DNA from: Gossypium raimondii
Taxonomy: Eukaryota; Streptophyta; Magnoliopsida; Malvales; Malvaceae
NCBI RefSeq assembly: GCF_025698545.1
Contig: NC_068572.1
Location: 2,728,001-2,792,000 of the forward strand
Length of the DNA stretch: 64,000 bases
Direction: 5' to 3'
Part shown: positions 45,410 through 58,265 of the stretch, in pieces
How the letters are laid out: each line of letters begins with the position of its first letter
Position numbering within the stretch: the stretch's first letter is position 1
Made by a program: the position numbers and the translations under genes
Notes under the pieces: model-generated
What the model was told of the DNA's origin: nothing
What the model saw: only the letters and a program-made list of their open reading frames with translations
Databases searched by the model: none

Positions 45410-48351
45410 ATGATGCATACAATTCTTTCTTCATTGCTTTTATCATTCATTGTTTTCTCTTTGTCGCAGTCTCCTACTTTTGCTATAAAAAAGGTGGGAA
45501 AAATCTTCATCTCTTTTAATATCCCAATACAAATTCTTGGTTTATTGTATAAATTCTTTTTTTTTTTAATTTATTTTTGTTGTTGTTCTTGTTGCAGTCT
45601 TATATAGTGTACTTAGGAGGACATACTCACGGTCTAAATCCGACAACTGCCGATCTAGATTACGCCACGAATTCTCACTACGAATTGTTGGCTACATCTG
45701 TAGGAAGGTATAGTTAAAAACATTCTGTAAATTTTAATTTAATGTATTTTTGTAATTCAATTTCAATATAGTTCTTGTTTTGCAGTACTGAATTAGCTAG
45801 AGAGAAAATATTTTACTCGTACACTCGAAACATCAATGGCTTTGCTGCTATCTTGGACGACAAGGAAGCTTCAGAAATTGCAAGTAATATATATATATGC
45901 ATATGTATATGTGTATGGATACATCATTAAACTCTGCCTATGTTTTTTCTGATGCATGTATGTATGTTTGGTCTATGATTAAAAACAGAACATCCGAATG
46001 TCGTGTCGGTTTTCTTGAACAAAGGACGAAAATTGCATACAACACATTCATGGGATTTTCTCAGATTAGAGAGGGATGGTTTGGTCCCAGTTGATTCACT
46101 TTGGAACAGATCGAATTTTGGTGCCGACGTAATTATTGGAAACCTTGATACAGGCATGTTATATATTTGGTTTTGCTGGCATGTTTTTTTGACGTGTTTT
46201 TTTGTGGTAATGTGATGGTTTTTTTTGGTGAAGGTGTTTGGCCGGAATCGAAGAGTTTTAGTGATGAAGGGTATGGACCGATACCATCAAGGTGGCGAGG
46301 ATCGTGTTCCCGTGATGTTGGTGGAGTTGTTTGCAATAGGAAGTTGATTGGAGTGAAGTTCTTCAATAAAGGGTATTCGGCTTTCATTGGTGATGCACTC
46401 AATGACACGTTCAAGACCGTACGTGACCACCAGGGACACGGTTCACACACCCTCTCAACAGCCGGTGGCAACTTTGTTCCCGGAGCTAGTATATTTGGTC
46501 ACGCCAATGGAACTGCGAAAGGAGGATCCCCAAGAGCTCGTGTTGCAGCTTACAAAGTATGCTGGCCACCTCTCGTAGGTGGCAATGAGTGTTTTGATGC
46601 AGACATCATCGCTGCTTTTGATGCTGCAATAAGTGATGGTGTTGACGTGCTTTCTGTGTCGTTGGGTGGTAATCCATCTGAATTTTTTGAAGATGGGATC
46701 TCGATTGGAGCTTTTCATGCCGTTAAGAAAGGCATTTCTGTTGTTTCATCAGCTGGAAATTCCGGACCAGATCCAGGAACTGTATCAAATGTGTCACCGT
46801 GGATGTTCACTGTTGGCGCTAGCACACTCGATAGAGAGTTCGTAAGTTATGTCCAACTAGGCAACAACAAGCAACTCAAGGGAGCAAGTTTGTCTTCCGT
46901 AGCAATGCCATCCCGGACTTTCTATCCGTTGATCAGTGGTGACAAGGCCAAAGCAGCCGATGCATTAGCAGAAGACGCGTAAGAGTCACTCTCCATTTCA
47001 TTTTCATAATCCTACATCATCGAAATATGAATGAGTTGCATCAGTTCACTTGTACATGTGTGTCTTTTGCAGCATCCTATGTCAGCCCGAAACAATTGAT
47101 CCCAAAAAAACTAAAGGGAAAATTTTAGTATGTGTTCGAGGAATCAGCGGGAGAGCAGACAAGGGAAAACAAGCTCTACTTGCCGGTGCGGTCGGGATGA
47201 TACTTGTAAACGACAGGAAAAGCGGAAATGAAGTCATAGCAGACCCTCACTTGCTCCCTGCCACACACATAAATTTCACTGATGGTAATACTTTGTTTGC
47301 ATATATCAACTTTACCAGGAACCCCACAGCATATATTAGTCCTGTGGAGACAAAATTCGGTTTAAAGCCTGCTCCAGTTATGGCTGCTTTCTCTTCTAGG
47401 GGACCTAGTTTAATCGAGCCATCGATCCTCAAGGTAAGTTTTCAATGGCCGAATCATTGACCCTTCAGATTAGTATATAATGTTTCTAATTTGTTCGAAT
47501 ATCTGTTTCAGCCTGATATAACTGCACCAGGAGTGAGTGTCCTTGCTGCTTTCACTGAATTAGTTGGTCCGACCGAAGATGAATCTGATAAACGTAGGAC
47601 GCCATTCTGTTTACAATCCGGAACTTCAATGTCATGTCCCCATGTTTCCGGTATTGTCGGTCTCCTCAAGAGCCTACATCCTGATTGGAGTCCAGCAGCT
47701 ATAAGATCCGCAATCATGACGACTGGTATATACATATAAACTCTTTTAAAAATCTTCTTCCAAACCGATTTGTCGTCCTAACTTATTTTTCTCCAATACC
47801 ATTTCGCAGCAAGAATACAAGATGACACTGGGAATCCAATGCTCGATTCGAGCAACAAGAGAGCAACCCCATTTGCTTACGGCTCAGGACATGTTAGACT
47901 GAACCGTGCAATGGATCCCGGTCTTGTTTACGACATAACAGTTAACGATTACTTTAACTTCTTGTGTGCCCGTGGCTACAACCAAAGCCTTTTAAGTCTA
48001 TTTTCGGACAAGCCATATGCATGTCCGAAGTCATATGGTGTAATGGACTTAAACTATCCTTCCATTTCGGTTTCTCAACTCAATGGCTCAATGACGGTTA
48101 GCAGGACAGTTAAGAACGTTGGTTCAGCAAGGTCAACATATAAAGCCCGTGTTAGATCGCCGGCTGGAGTTACTGTTTCGGTTAAACCATCGACATTGAA
48201 GTTCGAGAAGATCGGTGAAGAGAAGAAATTTGAAGTAAAATTCGAGTTGAATAAGAGCAATGCAAAATCTGAGGATTATGTTTTCGGGGAGTTGCTTTGG
48301 TCTGATGGTAGTCACCATGTGAGGAGTCCTATAGTGGTGAAGTATACGTAA
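45410..48351 (+). CDS. SBT5.3: Subtilisin-like serine protease, AIR3/SBT5.3 type
   Basis: This is a secreted serine protease that acts in the cell wall; the Arabidopsis relative AIR3 is induced by auxin where lateral roots emerge. Exons: 45410-45493, 45598-45707, 45786-45883, 45989-46153, 46234-46978, 47073-47433, 47512-47725, 47810-48351, giving 772 residues. A signal peptide (about 1-25) is followed by the I9 propeptide ([12 protein letters not shown] to about [19 protein letters not shown]). The catalytic triad is Asp151 (NLDTGVWPES), His221 (DHQGHGSHT) and Ser560 ([12 protein letters not shown]). The oxyanion Asn sits in [15 protein letters not shown] domain lies between His and Ser, and a fibronectin-III-like C-terminus ends the protein. 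[16 protein letters not shown] and [15 protein letters not shown] are AIR3-like. The intron after 46153 has a GC donor. All other junctions are GT-AG. The gene looks intact. Confidence 0.93.
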
Positions 48352-49180
48352 AGTTTTTTTTGTTTATTTTTAGGGTTGGAGGATGAAATTGAACATTTTT
48401 ATTATTAGCATTCCATTCTTTGGAAAATAAATTAAAATATGTGCTCTAGATGAAAATTCTATGCTTTTAAAGAAGGTAATATATTAAAAAATCCTTAACC
48501 TGATACACTTTATTCAGATAAGTCCTTAAATTTATTAGCAGAAAATTTAATCAGATATATCAAACTTCTTTTAATATATTGGCAGAAAAATAAAATAAAA
48601 TCTTCCTCGTAAAATAAATTCTTAGTTCTATAATATTCGCACATTTGAAATTAATCTTTTTAATTTTAATTTTAAGAATTTAATTTTCTATTTTTTACTC
48701 TTTTTATTTAATATTTCAATTTTTTATACTTTGTGATGACAATAGGGCGGGGTGAGACAAATTTTTGCCAGCCTCGACTCCAACCCAATACTCTACCACC
48801 ATGCCTTGATCTTGAGTTTAAAAAATTTGCAACCCATCCCAAACCCGAACTTGAAAATTAATTGTATATCTGATCCCGATCTAATCTGAGTTTAAAATTT
48901 TTTATTTGAAATTGTGATTAATTAAATTAAAAAATTTATTAAAAAGTCATGCTTGGGATGACTAAGTAAAAAAAATATTACATCATAGAAAAAATAAGAA
49001 ACAAAATGAGAGTGAGACTTGGAAAAATAAATTAAAATGAAATATGGAAAGAAATTAGTGTGAAATGAAAGTAAATGCGGTAAAATGATATTGACATCTA
49101 TAAAGTTTAAGAATTTTTTAACTTAATTAATATGAAAAAAAAATAAAACTAATTTTGTAAATATTTTGAGACGGTTTTAC
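48352..49180. other. Downstream region of the subtilase
   Basis: This is the 3' untranslated region and then AT-rich spacer. I see no gene or intact element. Confidence 0.55.
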
Positions 49181-49649
49181 TAGAGGTGCTCATGGGCCGG
49201 GCGGCCCGGCCCGGCCTGACGGCCCTCCCGAAATATGGGAGGGTTTGGGTAAAAATATAGGCCCGAAATATGGGCTTGGGCAAAAAACGAGGCCCGTTTA
49301 GAAAACGGGCCGGGCCTCGGGCACCACTTTTTTCGGCCCGGCCCGGCCCGATATAATAAATATATTTATTTTTTTAATTTTAAAATATTTTTACATACTT
49401 TTTTAATTTTTTTAAATTTTAAAATATTTTTAAAATACTTTTTTTAATTTTAAAATATTTTTAAAATACTTTTTTTAATTTTTTAAAAATTTTAAAATAA
49501 AAATGGGTCGAGCCGGGCCCGGGCTTATGATTTTTTTCCTGGGCCAGGCCTGGGCAAAATCTTAGGCCCATATTTCGGGTCGGGCCGGGCCCGGGCCTAA
49601 ATTTTTTATGGGCCTAGCCAAAACCCGGCCCGACCCATGAGCACCTCTA
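49181..49649. mobile_element. hAT-type MITE with well-kept ends
   Basis: The ends are TAGAGGTGCTCATGGG and its exact inverse CCCATGAGCACCTCTA. The flanks ggttttac (49173-49180 and 49650-49657) are a perfect 8-bp target duplication. GC-rich 'gggccgggc' arms enclose an AT-rich core. This is the best-preserved of three family members in the window, so it is likely the youngest. There is no transposase. Confidence 0.92.
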
Positions 49650-49657
49650 GGTTTTAC

Positions 49658-50025
49658 TCAAAATTTGATCTCGATTCGATCTAACCATTCTTTAAAGCTA
49701 ACTCAACTTAGAATCCATTTTCAAAACAATACCTTGACCCTATCAAGTCGGATTCACTCGAAACATGTCAATTTCAAAAATTTTTGCCATCCTTAACTCT
49801 AGTATGCTTAAATGAAAAGAGTGCAAAAATAAAAAATAAAAATTTTATATTAATTCAAAAAACATTACATTATTTTTTTTCAACTTCTAAGCATATAATT
49901 CTGGTCACATAAATAAATTTATTATTTTAAAAATATTGCATAATTTAATTTAACGAAATTTTTAATAAAATTATGGACTTTATTAAATCATAGATAAATT
50001 AAATTTTAGAGAATATAAAAATAAA
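49658..50025. other. AT-rich spacer
   Basis: Nothing recognisable is seen. Confidence 0.55.
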
Positions 50026-50377
50026 GGGTAAACTATATTAGTAATTACTCAATTATTAGTAAATTTATTTTTGGTCACCCAACTATTAGTAAATTTGTTT
50101 TGGTCATCCAATTATTAAAAGTTACAAAATGATCACTTTGCTATTCAATTTTGTCTTGTTCGATCACCTAACTATCTTGGATTCTTGGGTGTTCTCATTT
50201 TTACAATAGTCTGGTGACTAAAAGAGATAAAATTGAATAGTTGAGGCGATCATTTTAAAACTTAGTTTGGTGACCAAAAAGGAAATTTACTAATAGTTGA
50301 GTGACTGTTTTGTAAATTTTCATAATTAGGTGGCAAAAAAATACTAATAGTTGGGTACCTAGTGGTGTAGTTTACCC
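50026..50377. mobile_element. MULE-type MITE with perfect 9-bp target duplication
   Basis: The ends are GGGTAAACTATATTAG and ...TGGTGTAGTTTACCC, with long imperfect inverted arms rich in 'aactattagtaaatt'. The flanks aaaaataaa (50017-50025 and 50378-50386) match exactly, 9 bp as for Mutator-like elements. The element is 352 bp with no coding capacity. A worn relative lies near 17618-17760. Confidence 0.85.
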
Positions 50378-50386
50378 AAAAATAAA

Positions 50387-50891
50387 AAGTAAATTTCAAA
50401 TGTATAAAAAGCACAAGGACTTTGGACAAAATTAAACCTTTAAAAATTTTTTTTTTCCAAACCCAGATCCAAAATCTTGAAACTAGAGATCTGGTGTCTT
50501 TAATTGTATTTGATTCATGGTTTATATACCCAAATGAGAAAGAAAAATTGAATTTGGTCTATTTTAAATTAAACCTCGTTAATCCATCAATCAAATCAAT
50601 TTAGCCTCTCTAAATTTTCTCTATTTGCCCCAAAAGGCCCAATTTCTCCTTCTTCCCCATCTCCTCACTTTCCAATTTTCCAAGTCACCCATCATTCGGA
50701 AAAAAAAACAAGAATTTCAGATTCAGAGCGCACTTCGCCTCTTCTTCTACTGTTATTGTTCTCTCAAAATTCTTGGGTTTTTTTTTTTTTCACTCAGATC
50801 CTTCATTTCTGGCCAAGGAAACAGATACCCAAGCTTCTTGATTGTGTAAAAAAGATCGTTGTAACCAAATAGATCGGTTTGTGTTTGTGAA
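50387..50891. promoter_or_regulatory. VARICOSE promoter and leader region
   Basis: This is the spacer upstream of the VARICOSE start codon, with a pyrimidine-rich stretch from about 50600 that looks like a 5' leader. No clear TATA box is seen, which is usual for housekeeping genes. Confidence 0.45.
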
Positions 50892-53800
50892 ATGGCTTCA
50901 ACGGGGAACCCAAATCAAACCATCCCATTTGATGTGCAAAAATTCTTCAAACCCACAGTTTCTAACCCATCAAATTCCAACTTTCAACAACAAAATCTAT
51001 CTTCTTCGCCATATCCTACACCTTCTCCTTACCCTTCACCTTCTCCACCTTTCTTTCACCCACAGTATCACCAATTCTACATGCCTCCTTCTTCTCCTAC
51101 CCATGCTAATTACCAAGATTCCAAATCCCTTTCTTTCCCTTCACCCCCTCTTAGCCCTTACAATGCTGGCACCCAAATTCTTGCCCTTATTAACTCTTCC
51201 CCTCAAAACCCTGATTTCCCACCTCAAAATCAACCCCCTAAACTGCAGCAACCGCCTCACGTTGAGTTTTTGGGTTCTGGGGGTCCCAATGTAGGGCCTT
51301 CGAGGGTGCCGAGTTGTAAATTGCCTAAAGGAAGGCGGTTATCAGGCACTCAGGTGGGTTATGATATTGACACGAGGCTGTCCGGGGAGGTTCAGCCTCA
51401 GCTCGAAGTTACTCCCATAACCAAGTATGGGTCTGATCCTCAGCTGGTACTTGGAAGGCAGATTGCTGTTAATAAGTCTTACATTTGTTATGGGTTGAAA
51501 GGAGGCAGTATTAGGATTCTTAATTTAAACACTGCATTGAGGTCTTTGTTTCGTGGGCACACGCAGGTTTATCTCTTCTTTAACTTTGTTGACTGTTCTT
51601 TTAGTTGTTGTTATTGGATTGAAATAAATGTAGTAGTAGACAGCTTAGAGCTTTATAGTATTAAAGTGTATGAATACAATCTTGGCATGTGAAAGTATGA
51701 AAGAATTGTGCATTTTATTTCTGGCATCCCAAGCTTTGGGTGCGTAAGTTACTGCTTTTGGATGATTATGATTGTCTATTGATCCAACTGACGTTTTCAT
51801 TTATCTCAGAGGATCACAGACATGGCCTTCTTTGCGGAGGATGTTCATCTTTTGGCTAGGTATTTGTCTTTCTTTAATTGGTTATTACACTTCCCTTTTT
51901 CCCTTTTTGATTCTTGGTGATACACTTTTCTGCAGTGTGAGTCTAGAGGGAAGGATATTTGTTTGGAAGGTATCTGAAGGTCCAGATGAAGAAGAGAAAC
52001 CGCAGATTACAGGGAAGATAGTTATTGCTGTTCAGATATTAGGCGATGAAGAATATGTAAATCCACGTATTTGTTGGCACCGGCACAAACAAGTAATGCA
52101 ACTTCTTTAATGTTTTATCCATATTGAAAGGGCTATTACTATGTTGTTGCCAATGGTATTGCAATCTCATTTTGCAGGAAGTTTTGGTGGCTGGGATTGG
52201 AAAACACATTCTGAGAGTTGATACCATGAAAGTTGGGAAGAATGAAGTCTTCTCAACTGATGCACCTTCACCTCTCCAATGTCCTATAGACAAGTTGATT
52301 GATGGGATTCAGTTGGTTGGTAAACATGATGGAGAAGTTACTGATGTTTCAATGTGTCAGTGGATGATTACCCGTTTAGTGTCTGCTTCTACAGATGGCA
52401 CGGTTTGTATTTTCATTTGCCATTTTGTTATATTGACTTGCAGATATCTATGTACTCTCTCTATGCTCCATTGTGGTATAGTCATGGAACCAAGATCTTG
52501 GTTTCTTGTTGTTTAGTGCTGGAATTTCATGTTGAATACATGGATATATGCAGTTCTGTCAAGATTGCTGTACTTACAAGTTCATGTTATGCTACAGATA
52601 AAGATATGGGATGACCGCAAGTCAGTGCCACTAACAGTGTTGAGACCACATGACGGCCAACCTGTTTATTCAGCTACATTCTTAACTGCTCCTCACCGAC
52701 CAGATCATATTATACTCATAACAGGGGTAATGATTTTCATGTTCTCTATGTGTGCATCAAGCTTCTGCCTATTTGTTATTCACTGACTTGCTGATTTAAA
52801 GTTCATAGTTGTTCAAATTCTTATGATCTGTTGGTATGACATGCAAGTTTGTGCATTTACCTTTTAGGCTTTGGTCTATTTTAAATGGGGGTTTATTTAT
52901 TTATTTTTAATTTAAGGACTATATTTCTGCTTTACTTTTCCCTATGAGAATCTTGTTATTCCATTGAATATCCATTTATCTGATTCATCATATTTTACTC
53001 TTTTGACCTTTTTCTTTAGGGGCCCCTAAATCAAGAAATCAAAGTTTGGACATCAGCAAGTGAAGAGGGTTGGCTTCTTCCAAGCAATACTGAAAAATGG
53101 ACTTGCACCCAGACATTGGAGTTGAAAAGTTCTGCTGAACCTCAAATGGAAGAAGCATTCTTCAATCAAGTTGTTGCATTATCGCAAGCTGGCCTTCTCT
53201 TACTTGCAAATGCTAAAAGAAATGCTATTTACGCTGTACACTTAGAATATGGTTCTTGTCCATCTGCATCACGCATGGATTACATGGCAGAGTTCACTGT
53301 CACTATGCCCATATTAAGTTTTACTGGGACAAGTGATCCTCCTGATGAACATATTGTTAAAATATATTGTGTACAGACACAGGCTATCCAGCAGTATGCT
53401 TTGGAGTTATGCCAGTGCATCCCACCACCACTGGAAAATATTGGCTTGGAGAAGTCAGATTCAAGCATTTCTCGTGACGCTATTAACACCGAAGGCTTTG
53501 ATACTTTCAATCCATCTGGAAATAAACCTTCTGACTTGCCCCTTTATACTTCAGTTCCCAAACCAAGTGCACGAGTAAGTAGCTCTGAAAATTTAACTGC
53601 AGCGAGGTATCCTTCAAGCCCCCATTCTATTGAGGCAAATACTGCACAAGAGCTAAACACTTCGAATATTGATCCCAAGCCTGCTTCTTCTGCTTTGGCT
53701 TCAACGGCAAGTGATGCTGATATTGTATGTGTTGCATCACCACCAACAGTTCCTCCTAGTCCTAGGTTATCTAGGAAACCCTCTGGTTTTCATAACTATG

Positions 53801-56800
53801 AGGATTATCCAGTTGACAGACAAATGGACACTGTTCGATCGAATTTGTCTGGTCTGCATTCATCAGAAGATGGTTCAAGGAATGATGACAAGAAAATGGT
53901 ATCAGATGACAAATCTAGTGCATATACTCCGCCTATCATTTTCAAGCATCCAACTCATCTTGTGACCCCATCTGAGATATTGATGGCTGCAACATCTTCT
54001 GAAACTACTAATGTCAATGAGGGAAAGAGTGAGGGCGAGGTGCACATTCAGGATGTGGTTGTCAATAATGATGCACGCAATGCTGAGTTGGAGGTAAAAG
54101 TGGTGGGTGAAGCAAGATCATCTCAGAACAATGAATTTGGTTCCCATGGAGACTCCCAAAATCGAAATTTGGAAAATAGAGAGAAATTCTTTTGCTCCCA
54201 GGCTTCAGATCTTGGTATTCAGATGTCGAGGGAGAGCAGTGCGATATCCAGGGATGCTTACGTTGTTGATGAATCTCGGCAAGCGGATGGTGTTGGTGCA
54301 TCAGGGTCGCATGTGAAGCCTAATATTGCTGAGGAAGAAATCAATGATTCCAGAAAGGATCTTTCTGGAAAGGGTTTGGAATCAGCCATACCTTCTACAT
54401 ATCAACAATCACCAACATCAGGTGCAAAAGGGAAGAAGCATAAAGGGAAAGGTTCTCAGGCATCTGCTCACACTTCCCCTTCTTCAAGTGCTTTCAATTC
54501 TGCAGATTCTACCACTGAACCAGGAGCAAATTCCAATCTCCCCTCAGCTGCTGCTGCATTTCCTCAAATAGCGGCTATGCAAGATATGCTTAATCAGGTG
54601 ATTGCTAGAGAAAGAAATAAAAAAAAATGGTTATACCTGTATGCTTCTGTTGTATGCTCATTTCTGTTGCGTGTTAATAGTTAAATATGCTAGGGAAATG
54701 TATAGATATAACAAAGCATTATCCTTGAGTATCCTCAAATAGTCTCTAAAGTTTTCATTTGTGTTTATAATCATTGATCATTTCATAATTTTGGATAAAA
54801 ATCAACCCAGGTGCATTTATTCATTTATTTAAAGGTTCATATAGTCATTCGATGACTATATGCTTATCACATTTTCACCTATTGTTCCTTTGATGTATTT
54901 TGCCTAGCAATATGTTAGCTTTCTTATCTAAACAAATGTGGTTTAAAACTTTTTGCTGCACCGTTACGGTATCTTGACTGTGGTTTCAATCATTCTTGCA
55001 GCTAATTACTACACAAAAGGAAATGCAGAAACAAATGTCAAGTATTGTCAACCAACCAGTTACAAAAGAAGGAAGAAGACTAGAGGCTGCTCTAGGACGG
55101 AGTATTGAAAAAGCTCTTAAGGCCAATACTGATGCTCTATGGGCTCGTTTTCAGGAAGAAAATGCAAAAAATGAGAAGCTGCTTCGAGAACATACACACC
55201 AGATAACTAGCTTGATCACTAATTTTATGAACAAGGATTTGGCAGTAATGTTGGACAAAGTAGTCAAGAAGGAATTAGCTGGAGTTGGACCAGCTGTTAT
55301 TCGTACCATTACTCCAGCAATAGAGAAAACCGTAACTTCAGTAATCAATGAGTCCTTCCAGGTTAGACTTTTAAAATCTAGTTCTTTTGCTGGAAAGCTT
55401 AATGGAATCTAACTAGTCCTTTGTATGACAGAGAGGGGTCGGAGATAAAGCAGTGAATCAACTAGAGAAGTCTGTTAATTCGAAACTCGAAGCTATAGTT
55501 GCCAGGCAAATTCAAGCCCAGTTTCAAACTTCTGGCAAGCAAGCACTCCAGGTATGCACAAGTTCACTGTATTTGGTAATAGCTATAGGCGGATATTTTC
55601 TTTCTCTTGTTATGAGATCAAATTAGTGTCATTCGGTATGTTCCAGGCAATTTCTGGTTATTAATTTATCATTTCTTTTAGGAGGCTTTGAGGACTAGTG
55701 TGGAAGCTCTAGTGGTCCCTGCTTTTGAGATTTCATGCAAAGCCCTGTTTGAGCAAGTAGATTCTGCGTTTCAGAAAGGGATGGTTGAGCATACCAATGC
55801 TGCTCAGCAACAGTTAGAGTCTGCAAGTTCTTCTTTGGCAATTACTTTAAGGGTATATTTTTTCTCACATTTACTATTTAACTGAAGGCTGGTGATTTGT
55901 GTTTTTTTCCAAGATTTATAACATGTGGAGCATTAGACGTTGAATGACTTAGTGAGGAACTAAGGATTATTGTTTGTTTGTGATGTTTTTGTTTTTGGCC
56001 ATTTGAGGTAATATGCATTAAAGCATGCAATATTATTTGTTGCTACAGAGCTCTTGTTTGATCGTGTGTGTCTGTTATTTGACTGCTTTTTGAAAGTACT
56101 TTCTGTGTCATTTTCTCCTCTGAAATCTCTTTTAATTGCAGGATGCCATAAACTCCGCTTCATCAATTGCTAAAACCTTAAGTGGGGAATTTGCTGAAGG
56201 GCAACGGAAACTTTTAGCAATTGCAGCTGCTGGAGCTAACTCAAATGCTGCAACTTCATTTTCTTCCCAACTTAGCAATGGACCTTTAGGTGGTCTTCAT
56301 GACAAGGTATGTTTGTTTCGCACATTTAATGCCTGCATTAAACATGATTGCCAAAGTCAAATCTGGCTATTAAGTATCACTTCTTTTATAGGTGTTTCAG
56401 ACTTTCAGTTGGTTCCTAGCTAGTTTAATCTCTCAAATGAATTCCTATCCCTCTCAGGTTGTTGTGCCCATGGATCCCACAAAAGAGCTATCAAAGTTGT
56501 TATCTGAAGGCAAATACGAAGAAGCGTTCACAATTGCGCTGCAAAGGAGTGACCTCTCTATTGTTTCTTGGTTATGTTCACAGGTAAGCAAAAATGTCTT
56601 GAATTTACTATTTGAATTTCTAGTTAAAACTTGAAGCCTTGGCATTAGGTAAGAAATTATTCTTTTTTCCTTTTACTAGGTTGATCTACGTACGATTCTG
56701 TCAACTGCACCTTTTCCTTTGAGCCAAGGAGTGCTGCTCTCCCTCTTGCAGCAGTTGGCATGCGACATCAACAAGGACACTCCACGAAAACTCACATGGA

Positions 56801-56988
56801 TGGTGGACGTGGCCACAGCTATCAACCCAGGTGACCAAATGATTGCGGTGCATGTGCGACCAATCTTTCAGGAAGTCTACAAGAGAGTGCATGAAATAAG
56901 TAGCTCGCCATTGCTTACAGGTGCAGACCATGCGAGTATCCGTGCTCTCATTTATGTCATCAACTATGTTTTAATGACTTGTAAATGA
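50892..56988 (+). CDS. VCS: VARICOSE, EDC4-like mRNA decapping scaffold
   Basis: This is the scaffold of cytoplasmic P-bodies that brings together the decapping proteins DCP1 and DCP2. Exons: 50892-51566, 51810-51859, 51936-52092, 52178-52402, 52598-52726, 53020-54597, 55002-55361, 55432-55551, 55682-55852, 56142-56306, 56458-56583, 56680-56988, giving 1354 residues (Arabidopsis VCS about 1340). The N-terminus is rich in Pro/Ser/Gln. WD40 repeats span roughly 190-500 ([35 protein letters not shown]). A long Ser-rich linker in exon 6 includes [13 protein letters not shown]. The C-terminus is helical/coiled-coil ([11 protein letters not shown]-type repeats, [10 protein letters not shown]). The conserved end is [45 protein letters not shown] and [14 protein letters not shown]. 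All frames join cleanly and the gene looks intact. Confidence 0.95.
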
Positions 56989-57500
56989 AGAAAACACATG
57001 AGGATTTTGGGAGTCACAGTTAAGTTTGTACAAGTTTCTGGTTGTTTTCATGTAAGGACCCTCTGCTCTGCTTTGCTTTGCATTATCAGGACAGTTGGGG
57101 AGAGGGGGTCCTGATTTTGTTATCCATAGATATTTTGAAACTGTACGAATTAATGAAGTATTTCTCAGAAAGAAAGGGAAACAAAACGTTAAGACATTGA
57201 TTACATACATTACATACACAATTATATACATAACTAGGCAGTGAAAAGTTTGACCGAGGAGAGGCGATGCGATTCAATCACCATTGCCTCTGCACACCAT
57301 AGCTAGAACACATGGAACAACACCCTCTGGCACCCAAGATGGTATCAAAGAAACAATCGAACTTTTCGGATATGGTTGTGTAGAATATGCAATTAGCAGG
57401 TTAATAGTAGGGAAGGACTTGAAAACGCTGAATATATCTTGTTTCGTCTCCAGGATCAGTCGAATGATTATTGTAAAGTATTTCTGAAAAATTGAAGGCT
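56989..57500. other. VARICOSE 3' region
   Basis: This is a likely 3' untranslated region for the first 200 bases or so. No further gene is seen. Confidence 0.5.
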
Positions 57501-58265
57501 TTATGGGAATTCACTAGGAGTTAAAGGGAGAGAAATTGTAGAGAGCTTGGAAGGGGCTTAGCCAATTAATAAAATAGTAGAGGAATAGTTTGAGGGAGTG
57601 ACACTTATGCCTTATGCCACATGTTCTCCTATGATTAGTGAGCTTGTTATTCAAAGTGTGTTTTTTATTAAGTAGCTATGTGATTTGTCGTGATGGGATT
57701 GTAGGGTATGTTAGTATTACGTGACAGCAATCATATTCAACTAATTGACCTTGGTGTGGACTTAGTCTTAGTGGGCGTGAAGGTTGGTGGAGCACTTTGG
57801 TAGTTTTCTGTGAGACTTCTTCACTTGGTGGAGGCTTGGGATATATATAACAATCTTGCATATTCAAGAGATTTTGACGGCTTTCATCCACAGTCTCTCA
57901 TTGAAGAGATTTTGACGGAATCTAAGAACTAATGTACCAGTTTTAAGTTATTGATAGTGGGAGCCTTTTTGTGAAGGTTTAATTTGGCTCCAAGGGGCAT
58001 TGTTACGGCATGATCTCCCTAATCGGAGGTGTGCATGCCAGTGATCTAGTGCGGCTTCTCCTCCGATCTCCGACATCGGGTACTCTCTCAATCTTCTCCG
58101 ACAGCCAGGGTAACTGCAACCAGGGTTTCTTGTAGGGCTAATCCTTGGTGCTTTTAGGTCCCTTGTACGTTTTCATATTTAATTCTTTTTTTGACTTTGT
58201 TGGGCCTTCATGTTGTACCCAATTTATTCCTTGAATGCAATTTTTCGTTGAAAAAAATTGTCCAT
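57501..58265. other. Unclassified less AT-rich block
   Basis: The block is GC-richer than its surroundings and ends with 'tttgttgggccttcatg', 'gtacccaatttattcc' and an A run near 58250. This resembles the 3' tail of a plant LINE, but no domain can be recognised. It may be an old 5'-truncated element. Confidence 0.35.

Noticed and set aside
54062-54571. Extra open frames in VARICOSE exon 6
   Set aside because: They overlap the 522-codon VARICOSE frame and have no family resemblance or splice context of their own.
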